A program made the translations under genes and the position numbers. Shown piece after piece: positions 16,864 through 26,005 of a stretch of 64,000 nucleotides of DNA. The notes below the pieces were generated by a model, which saw nothing but the letters and a program-made list of their open reading frames with translations, was not told the origin of the DNA and ran no database searches. Origin of the DNA: Rhodospirillaceae bacterium. Lineage in GTDB: Bacteria; Pseudomonadota; Alphaproteobacteria; Rhodospirillales; Rhodospirillaceae. The stretch covers positions 86,756 to 150,755 of the forward strand of contig SHWP01000001.1 in the NCBI GenBank assembly GCA_009693785.1, given 5' to 3'. How positions within the stretch are numbered: position 1 is the stretch's first letter; each line of letters opens with the position of its first letter.

Positions 16864-19236
16864 ATGATTTCAGCCCAGAACCTTGCAACACTCAAAACGC
16901 TTGAACAGCGGATTCTGTGGTTGGCGACGTGGATGATCCATCACGCCAATAACATTCGCGACAACGTCGACGGCATCAAGGTCGGTGGCCATCAAGCCTC
17001 GAGCGCGTCCATGGCGACGGTTATGACCGCGCTGTATTTACATACACTGCGCCCCGAAGACCGCATCGCGGTGAAGCCCCATGCGGGGCCCATATTTCAC
17101 GCTATTCAGTATCTCTTCGGCAACCAAACTTTGGAGCGGATGAAAAACTTCCGGGCCTTCGGGGGCGTTCAACCCTACCCCTCGCGTACCAAGGACAAAG
17201 CCGATGTTGATTTCTCGACGGGTTCTGTCGGCCTTGGGGTGGCGGAAACATTGTTCGCCTCAATGGTGCAGGATTACCTACGTTCACACGACCTGGTTGA
17301 TGCCAAGACTCCTCGCGGGCGCATGATCGCGATGTTGGGCGATGCCGAGTTAGACGAAGGTAATATCTACGAAGCGTTGCTCGAAGGTTGGAAGCACGAA
17401 GTCAAAAACGTGTGGTGGATCGTCGACTACAACCGCCAAAGCCTCGATGGCGTGGTTAATGATCAGCTTTTCAAACGCATTACCGGGTTTTTCGAGACTG
17501 TTGATTGGAACGTCGTGTTGCTGAAGTACGGCATGAAACTGCAAGCCGTATTCAAGACACCGATTGGTCCGGCGCTTAAATCATGGATTGATGACTGCCC
17601 CAACCAGCTTTACTCGGCGCTGACGTTCCAGGGCGGCGCGGCGTGGCGCGAGCACTTGAGCAAAGTTTTGAAATCCAAAAGGGGCCTCGGCGAGTTCTTG
17701 AAATCTCATGACGACGCGGCATTGCACGCGCTCATGACCAACCTCGGTGGCCATGACATGGAAGCCATCATTCAAAGCTTCGAGGCGGCTGCCAAAAACG
17801 ACAAACCAACCTGCTTTATTGCGTACACCATCAAGGGCAACGGCCTACCGTTGGCGGGGCATAAGGACAATCACGCCGGAATCATGACCGACGAGCAAAT
17901 CTCGGTCTTCCGCAAATCGCTCGGCATCACCGAGGGGCGCGAATGGGAGCCTTTCTCTGGGCTGGAGAGAGAAGAAAAAACGCTGCGTGCGTTCATTGAG
18001 GCCGCGCCTTTTAAACACCGCATTCCGCGCGAGAAAAAAACTACAAGCGCCCCAATCGTTTCCGTTCACGATATTGTCGCGCCCAAAGCCGAACGCATGA
18101 CCACCCAAGAGGCTTTCGGAAAAATCATGAACGAATTGGGGCGCAGCAAAACACCGTTGGCTGCACGCGTGGTCACGACATCGCCCGATGTGACGGTCTC
18201 AACCAATCTCGGCGGTTGGGTCAATCAACGCAGTCCGTTCCACACCACACGGCGGGAAGACATCTTCCGCCAAATGCATGTCGCTTCGCCGCAGAAATGG
18301 GCACAAGACCCAAAGGGCCAGCACATCGAGCTCGGAATCGCCGAGAATAATCTGTTCTTATTACTGGGCGCATTAGGACTATCAGCTGACCTATTCGATG
18401 CGCGCCTGTTACCCGTGGGCACTTTGTACGATCCTTTCATTGCGCGCGGCCTCGATGCGATGACCTATGCGATCTATCAAGATGCACGCTTCATGCTGGT
18501 GGCAACCCCCTCTGGTATCACGTTGGGCCCCGAGGGCGGAGCGCACCAGTCGGTGTTCACGCCCCTGATCGGCATCGGCCATGCCAACCTAGCTTATTTC
18601 GAGCCAGCCTATGCCGACGAGCTAGCTGCAATCATGACTTGGGGCTTCGACCACATGCAAAAGCCCGATGGCGGTTCGATTTACTTGCGCCTCTCGACCC
18701 GGCCCTTGAAGCAACCTGACCGCATGATCACGCCTGATCTGCGGGCAGATATTTTGTCGGGAGCCTATTGGGTGAAAGAGCCCGCGCCCGGTAGTGAGTT
18801 CGCACTGGCCTATTGCGGTGTGACTGCGCCGGAGGCCACGGCAGCCCTCGCGGCGATTACCGATGACATCCCAGGCGCTGGGCTGTTGGCGATCACATCG
18901 CCTGATCGTTTGCATGCAGGGTTTCGCACTGCCGCCGATGCGCGCCGCAAAGGCTCACGCACGGCTGAAAGCCATATCGAACGTTTACTTGCACCTTTGG
19001 CCAGGAGTGCTGCGCTCGTGACGGTCCACGATGGCCACCCTACTGCCCTTGGGTGGATGGGTTCGGTTCGCGGTCAACGCTGCCAAGCCCTCGGTGTGGA
19101 CCGTTTCGGCCAGGCGGGGGACATTGCTAATCTCTATCGCGAGTATGGGATTGATACCGAGAGCGTGATCGACGCAGTGGCTGATGTCATCTTGGCCGAG
19201 GCCCGGGTATTTGTGCCCCGGCTCGCGGCGGAATAA
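16864..19236 (+). CDS. Transketolase / homodimeric pyruvate-dehydrogenase-E1-like ThDP enzyme
   Basis: A 790-residue thiamine-diphosphate enzyme laid out like homodimeric AceE or transketolase. The N-terminal ThDP/Mg motif is GDAELDEGN (residues 159-167) with the second Asn at N190. A central pyrimidine-binding domain contains HIELGIAENN, whose Glu activates the cofactor, and a C-terminal transketolase-C domain ends near residue 780. It is shorter than typical AceE (about 890) and longer than transketolase (about 660). Control by an adjacent Lrp/AsnC regulator suggests a 2-oxo acid linked to amino-acid breakdown, but no E2/E3 genes are next to it. Exact substrate unknown. Confidence 0.82.
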   Translation: MISAQNLATLKTLEQRILWLATWMIHHANNIRDNVDGIKVGGHQASSASMATVMTALYLHTLRPEDRIAVKPHAGPIFHAIQYLFGNQTLERMKNFRAFGGVQPYPSRTKDKADVDFSTGSVGLGVAETLFASMVQDYLRSHDLVDAKTPRGRMIAMLGDAELDEGNIYEALLEGWKHEVKNVWWIVDYNRQSLDGVVNDQLFKRITGFFETVDWNVVLLKYGMKLQAVFKTPIGPALKSWIDDCPNQLYSALTFQGGAAWREHLSKVLKSKRGLGEFLKSHDDAALHALMTNLGGHDMEAIIQSFEAAAKNDKPTCFIAYTIKGNGLPLAGHKDNHAGIMTDEQISVFRKSLGITEGREWEPFSGLEREEKTLRAFIEAAPFKHRIPREKKTTSAPIVSVHDIVAPKAERMTTQEAFGKIMNELGRSKTPLAARVVTTSPDVTVSTNLGGWVNQRSPFHTTRREDIFRQMHVASPQKWAQDPKGQHIELGIAENNLFLLLGALGLSADLFDARLLPVGTLYDPFIARGLDAMTYAIYQDARFMLVATPSGITLGPEGGAHQSVFTPLIGIGHANLAYFEPAYADELAAIMTWGFDHMQKPDGGSIYLRLSTRPLKQPDRMITPDLRADILSGAYWVKEPAPGSEFALAYCGVTAPEATAALAAITDDIPGAGLLAITSPDRLHAGFRTAADARRKGSRTAESHIERLLAPLARSAALVTVHDGHPTALGWMGSVRGQRCQALGVDRFGQAGDIANLYREYGIDTESVIDAVADVILAEARVFVPRLAAE

Positions 19237-19254
19237 AGAAATTGTTTATTACGC

Positions 19255-19710
19255 TTAGAATTTTCGTATGAGAACCACGCCAGTGACAAGCAGGACAGCA
19301 CCAGCCATGCGGCCAGGCGTGAGCGGTTGTGGTGCGTGATTCAACAGCCCGAGCACATCGAACAGCAAAGATGTGCCGACCTGGCCAGCAATAATCGCAG
19401 CAAAGGCCACGGAGGCGCAGAGCCTGGGGGCGGCCTCTAATGTTGTGAACACCACGGCGATCCCGCAACACCCGCCGAACCACGCCCACCAGGGGATCGC
19501 CGAAAACTGAGCTGCCGACGGCCAGGGTGTTTTAAGCACGGGCAGAAGAAAGCCAAGCGCGATCAGGCCGATGCCAAAATTGACCACCGTCGCGAAGAGC
19601 GGGCCAGATGTTTGCGCGCCAACGGCTGTGTTCATCGCCGCTTGAAGGGGGAGAAGTCCCCCCGCGAGGACACAAATGATGATTAGAACTGATGACACTT
19701 CAGCCTCCAT
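19255..19710 (-). CDS. DMT-superfamily small transporter (DUF606/YdcZ type)
   Basis: A 151-residue membrane protein with about five hydrophobic helices and the DUF606 pattern: an N-terminal GGLLPLQAAMNTAVG, then NFGIGLIAL, WWAWFGGCCGIAVVF and a closing GRMAGAVLLVTGVVLIRK. Proteins of this family are half-size drug/metabolite carriers that usually dimerise. It is convergent with the transketolase-like gene (18 bases apart) and divergent from the TonB-C lipoprotein gene. Substrate unknown. Confidence 0.8.
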   Translation of the reverse strand: MEAEVSSVLIIICVLAGGLLPLQAAMNTAVGAQTSGPLFATVVNFGIGLIALGFLLPVLKTPWPSAAQFSAIPWWAWFGGCCGIAVVFTTLEAAPRLCASVAFAAIIAGQVGTSLLFDVLGLLNHAPQPLTPGRMAGAVLLVTGVVLIRKF

Positions 19711-19820
19711 GATTGTCGGATCTAGCCATGCAAGGTGTGGCGCGTTAACGATTTGGTTGCAACTTCAGCGTTATCTTCACAGACCAAAAATATGACTCAG
19801 CCAAAACGGGCTCAAAACCG

Positions 19821-20573
19821 ATGCCTGCGATGATGTATTCCTTAATCAACCGCCGCGTTGCTACTGCGTTGCTGACTGGCGCGGCATTATCGCTTGCGGC
19901 TTGCGGTAGCCCCGAGGCTGAGATCAAGGATCTGAAAAGCTTGGTTCAGGTCACCTATGGTCAGAAGAAATTTAAAGAGTCGGCTGGTCATGCGGCCAAA
20001 GGCCTCAAACTCGCAACCGGTGTATTGGGACCTAAGCATCCCGATACACTTTATTTTGCTCAAGCCCTGACCAAAGCCTATGTCGAGCTCAATGACAAGA
20101 AGGGAGCGCTTGGCGCGCTCAATCGCGAAATCGAGTTGCGTCTGGGTGCTGGGCAAGGAGAGCCCAAGGTCCAAGCACGCCGCACGCTCGCCATCAAGCT
20201 TGCAGAAGAAACTGGCGATAAGGCCACCGCGGTGAAGCATGCGGTGGCGATTTCAAAGTCTATCGCCATGGATAAGGACAAAGACCCGCAGCCGGTTTAC
20301 CGCACCGAAACGAAGTATCCGGTTGATTTATTCAATCAAGGCGTCGAGGGCGATGTGACCGTCAACTATAGCTTGGATGAAAACGGTGCGGTGACCAGCG
20401 CAAGAGTCATTAGTTCAAAGCCCAGCCAGGTCTTTGATCGGGCGGCCCTTGAAAGCTTCAAGGCCTGGCGGTTTACGCCAGTGTTGGAGAATGGACAGCC
20501 CATCGCGATCACAAATCGCGAATTCACGCTGATGTTTAGGCTTGGGGGCCGTAATCTCGCGCCCAAGAACTAA
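19821..20573 (+). CDS. Lipoprotein with C-terminal TonB domain
   Basis: A 250-residue exported protein. A signal peptide ends in the lipobox LAAC (Cys about residue 28), so it is probably lipid-anchored. The middle (about 30-150) is helical and TPR-like, with HAAKGLKLATGVLGPKHPDTL and AYVELNDKKGALGALNREI. The C-terminal 80 residues form a TonB-C domain (YPVDLFNQGVEGDVTVNY to FDRAALESFKAWRFTP). TonB-C domains normally contact outer-membrane receptors, but here the usual transmembrane helix is replaced by a lipid anchor, so it may be an envelope structural protein. No ExbBD or receptor gene is near. Confidence 0.78.
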   Translation: MPAMMYSLINRRVATALLTGAALSLAACGSPEAEIKDLKSLVQVTYGQKKFKESAGHAAKGLKLATGVLGPKHPDTLYFAQALTKAYVELNDKKGALGALNREIELRLGAGQGEPKVQARRTLAIKLAEETGDKATAVKHAVAISKSIAMDKDKDPQPVYRTETKYPVDLFNQGVEGDVTVNYSLDENGAVTSARVISSKPSQVFDRAALESFKAWRFTPVLENGQPIAITNREFTLMFRLGGRNLAPKN

Positions 20574-20614
20574 CGCCGCTTTTTCGCTTTCTCTTTCAGC
20601 GCAGACCTCCTTCA

Positions 20615-22018
20615 TCACGATTCAAGATTCTGCGTCAGCCGCGCCGCCGCGCGCCCAGCCAAGCGCCCCAGCGTCATGGCCATGCACAGCCCCGAGGCAG
20701 GGATATAGCCTGACGCCGTGGGGCCCGAGAGGCCACGCGCCGCACCGCCGCCCGCGAACAAGTTTGGTAACAGCGACCCATCGTTACGTTTCACCTGTGC
20801 ACTGTGATTTACGACGAGGCCGCCTTGGGTATGATAAAGCGCACCCGTGACCTTGATGCCTGCATAAGGCGGCTCTAGTTGAATACAGTCTTTATAAACG
20901 CGCTCGAAAGGATCGGGCTTTTGTCCATGCTTGGCTGCACGGAGGTCGTTCAAGGTTACACTGAGCGCAGCACCTGGAACGCCCAAAGCTTTGGCCAGCT
21001 CATCGGGTGAGTTACCGAACTTTACCGCGTTCAACTCCATGGCTTGGCGCGTTTCATGCAGGTGCTTATAGCGATCATGAAGGACCTGGTCATAAATCAT
21101 GAATGCAATGCTGCCTGGCTGGCGCATCACGTGTACGCCTTGACCCGAGACATCCGCAACTTCGTTGGAGAAACGCTGGCCCAAGGTGTTCACCATAACC
21201 CCGCCGTCAATGATGTAGTTGTAGTTGAACAACTGCAGCTGCGGGTACGCCAGCGCGCCATATCCTTGAAACGCGCTCATGTCGGCCACGGCGGCGCCTA
21301 GGCCTAAGCCCCATTGCACAGCGTCGCCTTGGGAATTTTCCCAGGTGAAGGTGCGGGCGCCCGCCATGTCAGGAATATATTTTTTGACCAGCTCAGGGTT
21401 CGAAGCGTAGCCACATGTCGCCAAAACAAGTGCGCCACAGCCAATGTCTTCCGTACTGCCGTCAGGGCGGCGGATACGTACACCATGTACGCGGCCATTT
21501 ATATCCGCGAACAAGTCGGTCACGTGGGCATTGGTCAGCAAGTCACCACCGGCGCGTTCTAACGCCTGCACCAATCGCCCCATTAAATCTTGGCCGGTTT
21601 TTTCGGGCACCGAATGCAGGCGTTGACGTGAGTGCCCTAGTCCCCGCCAGGATGGGTCGACCTTGAATGGCACGTTGTGCGTCGCGGTCAACCATTCCAC
21701 CGTAGGCGCGGCTTCACGTGCAACGGTACGCACTAGGTCGGCGTCGGTCTGCCCCTTGGTCTTTTCCATCACATCACTGAAAAAAATATCGGGATTATCG
21801 TCGATGCCCGCGTCGCGCTGCATGCGGGTTCCCGCCGCGCACATGGTGCCTTGTGACATCGAACTTGTGCCCTGGGGTGTCGGGTCGCGTTCCAATACCA
21901 GAACCTCGGCGCCCGCATCGTGCGCGGAGAGGGCAGCGGTCAGGCCACACGCGCCGCCACCGGCGACCAGTACAGGGACCGTGGCGGAAAATCTTGGAGG
22001 CGGGGCAAGAATTGGCAT
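20615..22018 (-). CDS. FAD-dependent flavoprotein of the fumarate reductase / 3-ketosteroid dehydrogenase type
   Basis: A 467-residue flavoprotein. The N-terminal FAD motif is VAGGGACGLTAALSAHDAG followed by LVLERD. A central substrate domain follows, and the FAD-closing segment near the C-terminus is LFAGGGAARGLSGPTASGYIP. This is the succinate dehydrogenase/fumarate reductase-like fold also used by ketosteroid dehydrogenases and urocanate reductases. It is divergent from the VOC triplet across 120 bases, so the two units may share regulation. The substrate is probably a cyclic or aromatic-derived compound, but that is inference. Confidence 0.8.
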   Translation of the reverse strand: MPILAPPPRFSATVPVLVAGGGACGLTAALSAHDAGAEVLVLERDPTPQGTSSMSQGTMCAAGTRMQRDAGIDDNPDIFFSDVMEKTKGQTDADLVRTVAREAAPTVEWLTATHNVPFKVDPSWRGLGHSRQRLHSVPEKTGQDLMGRLVQALERAGGDLLTNAHVTDLFADINGRVHGVRIRRPDGSTEDIGCGALVLATCGYASNPELVKKYIPDMAGARTFTWENSQGDAVQWGLGLGAAVADMSAFQGYGALAYPQLQLFNYNYIIDGGVMVNTLGQRFSNEVADVSGQGVHVMRQPGSIAFMIYDQVLHDRYKHLHETRQAMELNAVKFGNSPDELAKALGVPGAALSVTLNDLRAAKHGQKPDPFERVYKDCIQLEPPYAGIKVTGALYHTQGGLVVNHSAQVKRNDGSLLPNLFAGGGAARGLSGPTASGYIPASGLCMAMTLGRLAGRAAARLTQNLES

Positions 22019-22138
22019 TAAGGCACTTCCAAAGTGTGCAGCATCATAGGAAGGTTAACGCCTTGATCAAGTGGCCCTTCCAGTGCTGTGCGACAGGCGT
22101 AGGTTTGGTTACACTCGAAGGATAGGAGTTTCACTCGC

Positions 22139-23053
22139 ATGGCGCTTACGGCTTCTCAAAAACTTGGGATTCAAGGTTTAGGCTGGGTGGTGCGGCGCGT
22201 GCCGCAGGGCCCCAAGGGTCTCGTGCCCTTCTACCAGTCCGCATTGGGGCTGCGCCAATTGCGTCCACCGGGCCCCACCGGTGCGGTGATGTTGTGGGCG
22301 GGCGATCTGACAATGTTCGAAGCCAGCACATTGGCGGCAAGTTCTGACGCCGCGGCCCGGCAGAATGAAATCACGGTTCTCATGCGCACGCGGCAGTTCG
22401 AGCGCGCCCAAACCATGGTCAACGCCGCAGGCGCGACGCGGATCGGTGAGACACCAGGCCGCCCTCGCACCGTGACGTTTACCGACCCAACCGGAATGAT
22501 GCTGGCCATCCGTGAGGCGGACGATGCCTCGCCGCATGCGCATGATCAGATTGCTGCTGCGCAATGGCGTAAGGGCGGTACCACATTGCCGAATACCCCC
22601 TCTTTGCCATCCGAGTTTCAAGATGTGGCGGCCATTGCCTTGCGCGTTGTCGATCCGGTGGCGATGGCTGCATTTTACTCCGACTTGTTAGGCCTGCAGC
22701 CCATGGGAACGCCCTCGGCGGAGGGCGCCATTTTGACCTTGGGCCGCGCTGCAGCGCTCGAATTGCAGCCTGGTGGCCATCGTCACGATATTCCAAAAGA
22801 CCGCGACCAAGTTCCCGACGTTTGGATCGCTCGCGTGTACGACCATGACGGCCTTGCCGCGCGGCTCAAGCAGCGCAACGTGCCCATCGTCACGCAACGC
22901 CAAATCACCGGTGGCAAACTCACATACGCCGCTGATCCCGAAGGGCATCTGTTTGGCATCCAACAACGCACGCCCGATCTGCTGCCCGAAGGCGCCAAAG
23001 AACGTGTCGAGGACGTGCTGGCGCGCGCCCTATGGGCGGCGGAGACCGGCTAG
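22139..23053 (+). CDS. Two-domain VOC (glyoxalase/extradiol-dioxygenase fold) protein 1
   Basis: A 304-residue protein made of two VOC modules (about residues 10-140 and 155-290), the layout of type I extradiol dioxygenases. AGGAG about 11 bases upstream supports the ATG. The positions that normally carry metal ligands are changed: the second module begins VAAIALRVVDP where His is expected, and the last strand reads DPEGHLFGIQ with Gln in place of the usual Glu. The catalytic iron site is therefore probably absent. It is first of three tandem paralogues joined by overlapping stop/start codons. It may bind, isomerise or carry a substrate rather than cleave a ring. Confidence 0.8.
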   Translation: MALTASQKLGIQGLGWVVRRVPQGPKGLVPFYQSALGLRQLRPPGPTGAVMLWAGDLTMFEASTLAASSDAAARQNEITVLMRTRQFERAQTMVNAAGATRIGETPGRPRTVTFTDPTGMMLAIREADDASPHAHDQIAAAQWRKGGTTLPNTPSLPSEFQDVAAIALRVVDPVAMAAFYSDLLGLQPMGTPSAEGAILTLGRAAALELQPGGHRHDIPKDRDQVPDVWIARVYDHDGLAARLKQRNVPIVTQRQITGGKLTYAADPEGHLFGIQQRTPDLLPEGAKERVEDVLARALWAAETG

Positions 23054-23946
23054 TGGCCTATGGCATCCAGGGCTTTGGCTGGTATGTCCGGCGCAGCAAA
23101 GATAGCCCGGCCAATGTGATTCCATTCTACCAAGCCGCGCTGGGCTTGCGCCAATTACGTCCGCCCGGGCCTGGCGGCGTTATCATGCTGTGGACGGGCG
23201 ACATCGGCATGTTCGAGATTAATGTACTCGTGCCGCCCGCCGAAAGCATCGCGCGCAAGGACGATATCACCTTGGTGATGCGCGCCCGCAATTACGAGCG
23301 CGCTAAAGCCATGATGTTGGCGGCGGGTGCGAAACTAGCCAACGAAGAGTCTGCGACCCGCACCGCATATTTCATAGATCCATTTGGGTTTACCACGGGC
23401 GTGCGTGAAGCAAACGATGCTTCGACCTGGCCACATGATCGCGCGGCTGCGGCCACCTGGCGTGCGGGCGGGGTTGCTATCCCGGACACGCCAGCTTTGC
23501 CGCCGGAGCTTCAGGACATTGCAGCCATTGTCGTCAAGGTTGTCGATCCTGTTGCTATGGCGGCGTTCTATAGCGATTTATTCGGATTCGAGATGCTGGA
23601 TAAGCCCTCTGCTAAAGGTGCGATGCTAGCTTTTGGACGAACGGTGGTTCTTGAATTGAAACCGGGCGGGCGTTTGCAAGGTATTCCGCCTGATCGCAAT
23701 CAGGTGCCCGATACTTGGATCGTGCGGCTCTACGACCACGACGCGTTCGCCGAACGCGCCAAACAAAAAAACGTGCGGGTGGTCAACGTTATCTCACTCG
23801 CTGGCGGCAAGCTGACCTATGCTGTCGATCCGGAGGGCCATTTGTTCGGCTTCGAGCAACGCACCCCTGACTTGTTGGCCGAGGGTGGCAAAGAGCGTGT
23901 CGAAGATGCGCTAGCCCGCCGATTATGGGCCGAGGACAGCAGGTGA
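23053..23946 (+). CDS. Two-domain VOC protein 2
   Basis: A 297-residue paralogue of the preceding gene, clearly similar along its length (FYQAALGLRQLRPPGPGGV and AFYSDLFGFEM recur). I take the GTG at 23053, which overlaps the previous stop as TAGTG; the in-frame ATG 21 bases upstream lies inside the preceding gene. Overlap implies translational coupling and stoichiometric expression. Like protein 1 it lacks His at the module-2 ligand position (IAAIVVKVVDP) and ends VDPEGHLFGFEQ, so the canonical metal site is missing. Confidence 0.8.
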   Translation: MAYGIQGFGWYVRRSKDSPANVIPFYQAALGLRQLRPPGPGGVIMLWTGDIGMFEINVLVPPAESIARKDDITLVMRARNYERAKAMMLAAGAKLANEESATRTAYFIDPFGFTTGVREANDASTWPHDRAAAATWRAGGVAIPDTPALPPELQDIAAIVVKVVDPVAMAAFYSDLFGFEMLDKPSAKGAMLAFGRTVVLELKPGGRLQGIPPDRNQVPDTWIVRLYDHDAFAERAKQKNVRVVNVISLAGGKLTYAVDPEGHLFGFEQRTPDLLAEGGKERVEDALARRLWAEDSR

Positions 23947-24842
23947 TGCAGGGCAGCGTCCAAGGTCTGGGCTGGTTTGTCCGGCGCACCTCCGACGCCG
24001 CTATACTTGGAAAATTCTACCGCGACGCCTTGGGTTTGCCCGTCCTACGGCATTGGGCTTTGCCCGAGAACGCCGGGTATATGCTCTACGCTGGAGGGGT
24101 TACTACTTTTGAAGCTAATCGTGGCGGGCAAATCCCGATCTCCGACCCATTGCAAGCCGAGTGCATCCCGATTTTTCGAGCGCGCGACCTTAAGGCCGCC
24201 ATGGCCGATGCAATTAGTGCTAGCGCGCGGCTTATAGGTGAAGACACCAGCACGAACATTTCGACGAAACTCTTTGCCGATGCGTTGGGCCATCTGTTTG
24301 GTCTAAGGGCCGCAAATGACCAATCGACCCTGGCGCCTGATATTGAGGCGGCACGGGCCTGGAGAGCAGGTGAACGCGGCCTCGCTGGGCTATCGCCAAT
24401 GCCTGATGCAATCCAGGACTTAGGCACAATCCGACCCCGTGTCGAAGATCCTAAAAACTTGGCGGAGTTTTACGCCGAGATGCTTGGCCTCGACATCATG
24501 GGTGAACCAACAAGCCTGGGGGCTTCACTGCACCTTGGCGGCACAGGTATCCTGGAATTAGTGCCTGGCGGCACACGCCGCTCGCCGCCAAAAGACCGTG
24601 TTGATGTGACAGACGTTTGGATACTGCGCGTGCATGACTACGTTGGTCTCAAAGCCCACTTCGCCGTCAACCGCGTGCAGCGCGTCAACAGCCTAGAGAT
24701 GGCCGGTGGTTGGCTTGACTATTACACCGATCCGGAAGGGCATTTGTTTGGATTCCAAGAGCGCAAACCGCCCGATCCAAAAGTCCCCAATACAAACTTG
24801 ATTGAGGATATCGCTGCCCGCAAGCAGTGGGAGGCGAGCTAG
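23946..24842 (+). CDS. Two-domain VOC protein 3
   Basis: A 298-residue third paralogue, the most diverged of the triplet. The start is ATG 23946, overlapping the previous stop as TGATG. Module 1 starts VQGLGWFVRRTSD; module 2 starts LGTIRPRVEDPKNLAEFY, again with no His ligand; the final strand is DPEGHLFGFQE. Its 3' end overlaps the convergent AbrB-type gene by 4 bases. Together the three genes could form a hetero-oligomer of VOC chains. Confidence 0.8.
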   Translation: MQGSVQGLGWFVRRTSDAAILGKFYRDALGLPVLRHWALPENAGYMLYAGGVTTFEANRGGQIPISDPLQAECIPIFRARDLKAAMADAISASARLIGEDTSTNISTKLFADALGHLFGLRAANDQSTLAPDIEAARAWRAGERGLAGLSPMPDAIQDLGTIRPRVEDPKNLAEFYAEMLGLDIMGEPTSLGASLHLGGTGILELVPGGTRRSPPKDRVDVTDVWILRVHDYVGLKAHFAVNRVQRVNSLEMAGGWLDYYTDPEGHLFGFQERKPPDPKVPNTNLIEDIAARKQWEAS

Positions 24843-25921
24843 ATTTTTTTGGCCGACAGAATCCGCGCGGTGAAAGGCACGGCCATGATCAAGATCGCGA
24901 TGCGGGTTAAATGATGCACGGCAACAAAAGCAGGATCCACATCGAAGGCAATGGCGATCAAGCACATCTCGGCCACGCCGCCTGGTGTAAATGATATGAG
25001 TGCGGTGAGATAACGTGTGCCAGTCAACCAGCTCGCCAACAAAGCAAACAGCGCCGAAACGGCAATAATCATGAGTGTCGCGGTTACCGCATGCTTGCTC
25101 ACGCGGAAAAAGGTCTGCGCTGAAACGGTTGAAAAGCGAGAACCGATCGATGAGCCCAACACCCACAAGGCCAGCCACAGCAATGCATCGGGTGGGCGGT
25201 AAGACACGACCCCGCCGAGATAAAGCGCCGTGGCGGCTATCAAGGCCCCGGTCATGGCCGCAGCTGGAAGATTGAACACGGTTGAAACCAAGTAACCGCA
25301 AACTCCGGCTGCGCAGAGCCAGGCCACTTCGGACCACGCAAGTGGACCACCGTCGGGCAGAACAGATCCATGGCTGGGTGCTGTCGACATTATCGCCGTG
25401 ACCACCATCGGCATTAGGATCACCACGATTACCACGCGCAGGCCTTGGGTGAGGGCGATCATGCGTTCATCAGCGCCAGACTCGCCACCAACGATCACCA
25501 TGGCGGTCAATGTGCCCGGTGCTCCGGAAAATATAGCGGTTGAGAGATCGAAACCTGCGACGTGGCGGAAATAAGCTGCCGCCACCCATGCGATCAGCGG
25601 AACGAATATCAGCATCAGAGATAAGCTCAGCACCCATTCTTGTGCACGATCTAGCAGTTCGGGCGTGAACGAGCCGCCGAGAAACACGCCCACCACACAC
25701 AGCACCACAAGGCGTATCCAATTGGGAATCAGCACCGGAAAGCCGCGCACTGAAGCGGCGATATTGAAAATCATTGGCCCCAGCATCCACGCCAAAGGCA
25801 CGTTGAGAATTGAAAACAGTCCACCCCCCACGGCGCCAATGCCCAGCGACCAGGCGATGGGCTTAAATCCTGGCCGGGTGAGGGGTGGCGGGGTGGTGTC
25901 AGTCGCGGCGTTCTCGGTCAT
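24839..25921 (-). CDS. AbrB-family (AbrB duplication) membrane protein
   Basis: A 360-residue membrane protein of the AbrB-duplication family (unrelated to the AbrB regulator), often annotated as an ammonia monooxygenase-like or putative transporter. About ten hydrophobic helices are visible. The repeated family motifs are PLAWMLGPMIF near the N-terminus with GAPGTLTAMVIVGGESGADER, and the second-half equivalent SFTPGGVAEMCLIA. I chose ATG 25921 because upstream codons are hydrophobic but lack a start context. It is convergent with the VOC triplet. A role as carrier for a carboxylated compound is plausible but unproven. Confidence 0.72.
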   Translation of the reverse strand: MTENAATDTTPPPLTRPGFKPIAWSLGIGAVGGGLFSILNVPLAWMLGPMIFNIAASVRGFPVLIPNWIRLVVLCVVGVFLGGSFTPELLDRAQEWVLSLSLMLIFVPLIAWVAAAYFRHVAGFDLSTAIFSGAPGTLTAMVIVGGESGADERMIALTQGLRVVIVVILMPMVVTAIMSTAPSHGSVLPDGGPLAWSEVAWLCAAGVCGYLVSTVFNLPAAAMTGALIAATALYLGGVVSYRPPDALLWLALWVLGSSIGSRFSTVSAQTFFRVSKHAVTATLMIIAVSALFALLASWLTGTRYLTALISFTPGGVAEMCLIAIAFDVDPAFVAVHHLTRIAILIMAVPFTARILSAKKI

Positions 25922-26005
25922 GGCGCCGCACCATAACATCAAGTTGAAAAAGGTCGATTGTCCGCGGGCAGGAGGGCAAACTACAAACACAGAATGGGGG
26001 CAACC

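Noticed and set aside
19232-19250. AATAAA/TTTATT hairpin between convergent genes
   Set aside because: The stem is only six A-T pairs with no GC, so it would be too weak for a terminator.
25958-26005. Upstream extension of VOC gene 4
   Set aside because: ATG 26006 has a ribosome-binding site and starts the domain properly, while the extension overlaps the divergent gene's start region.
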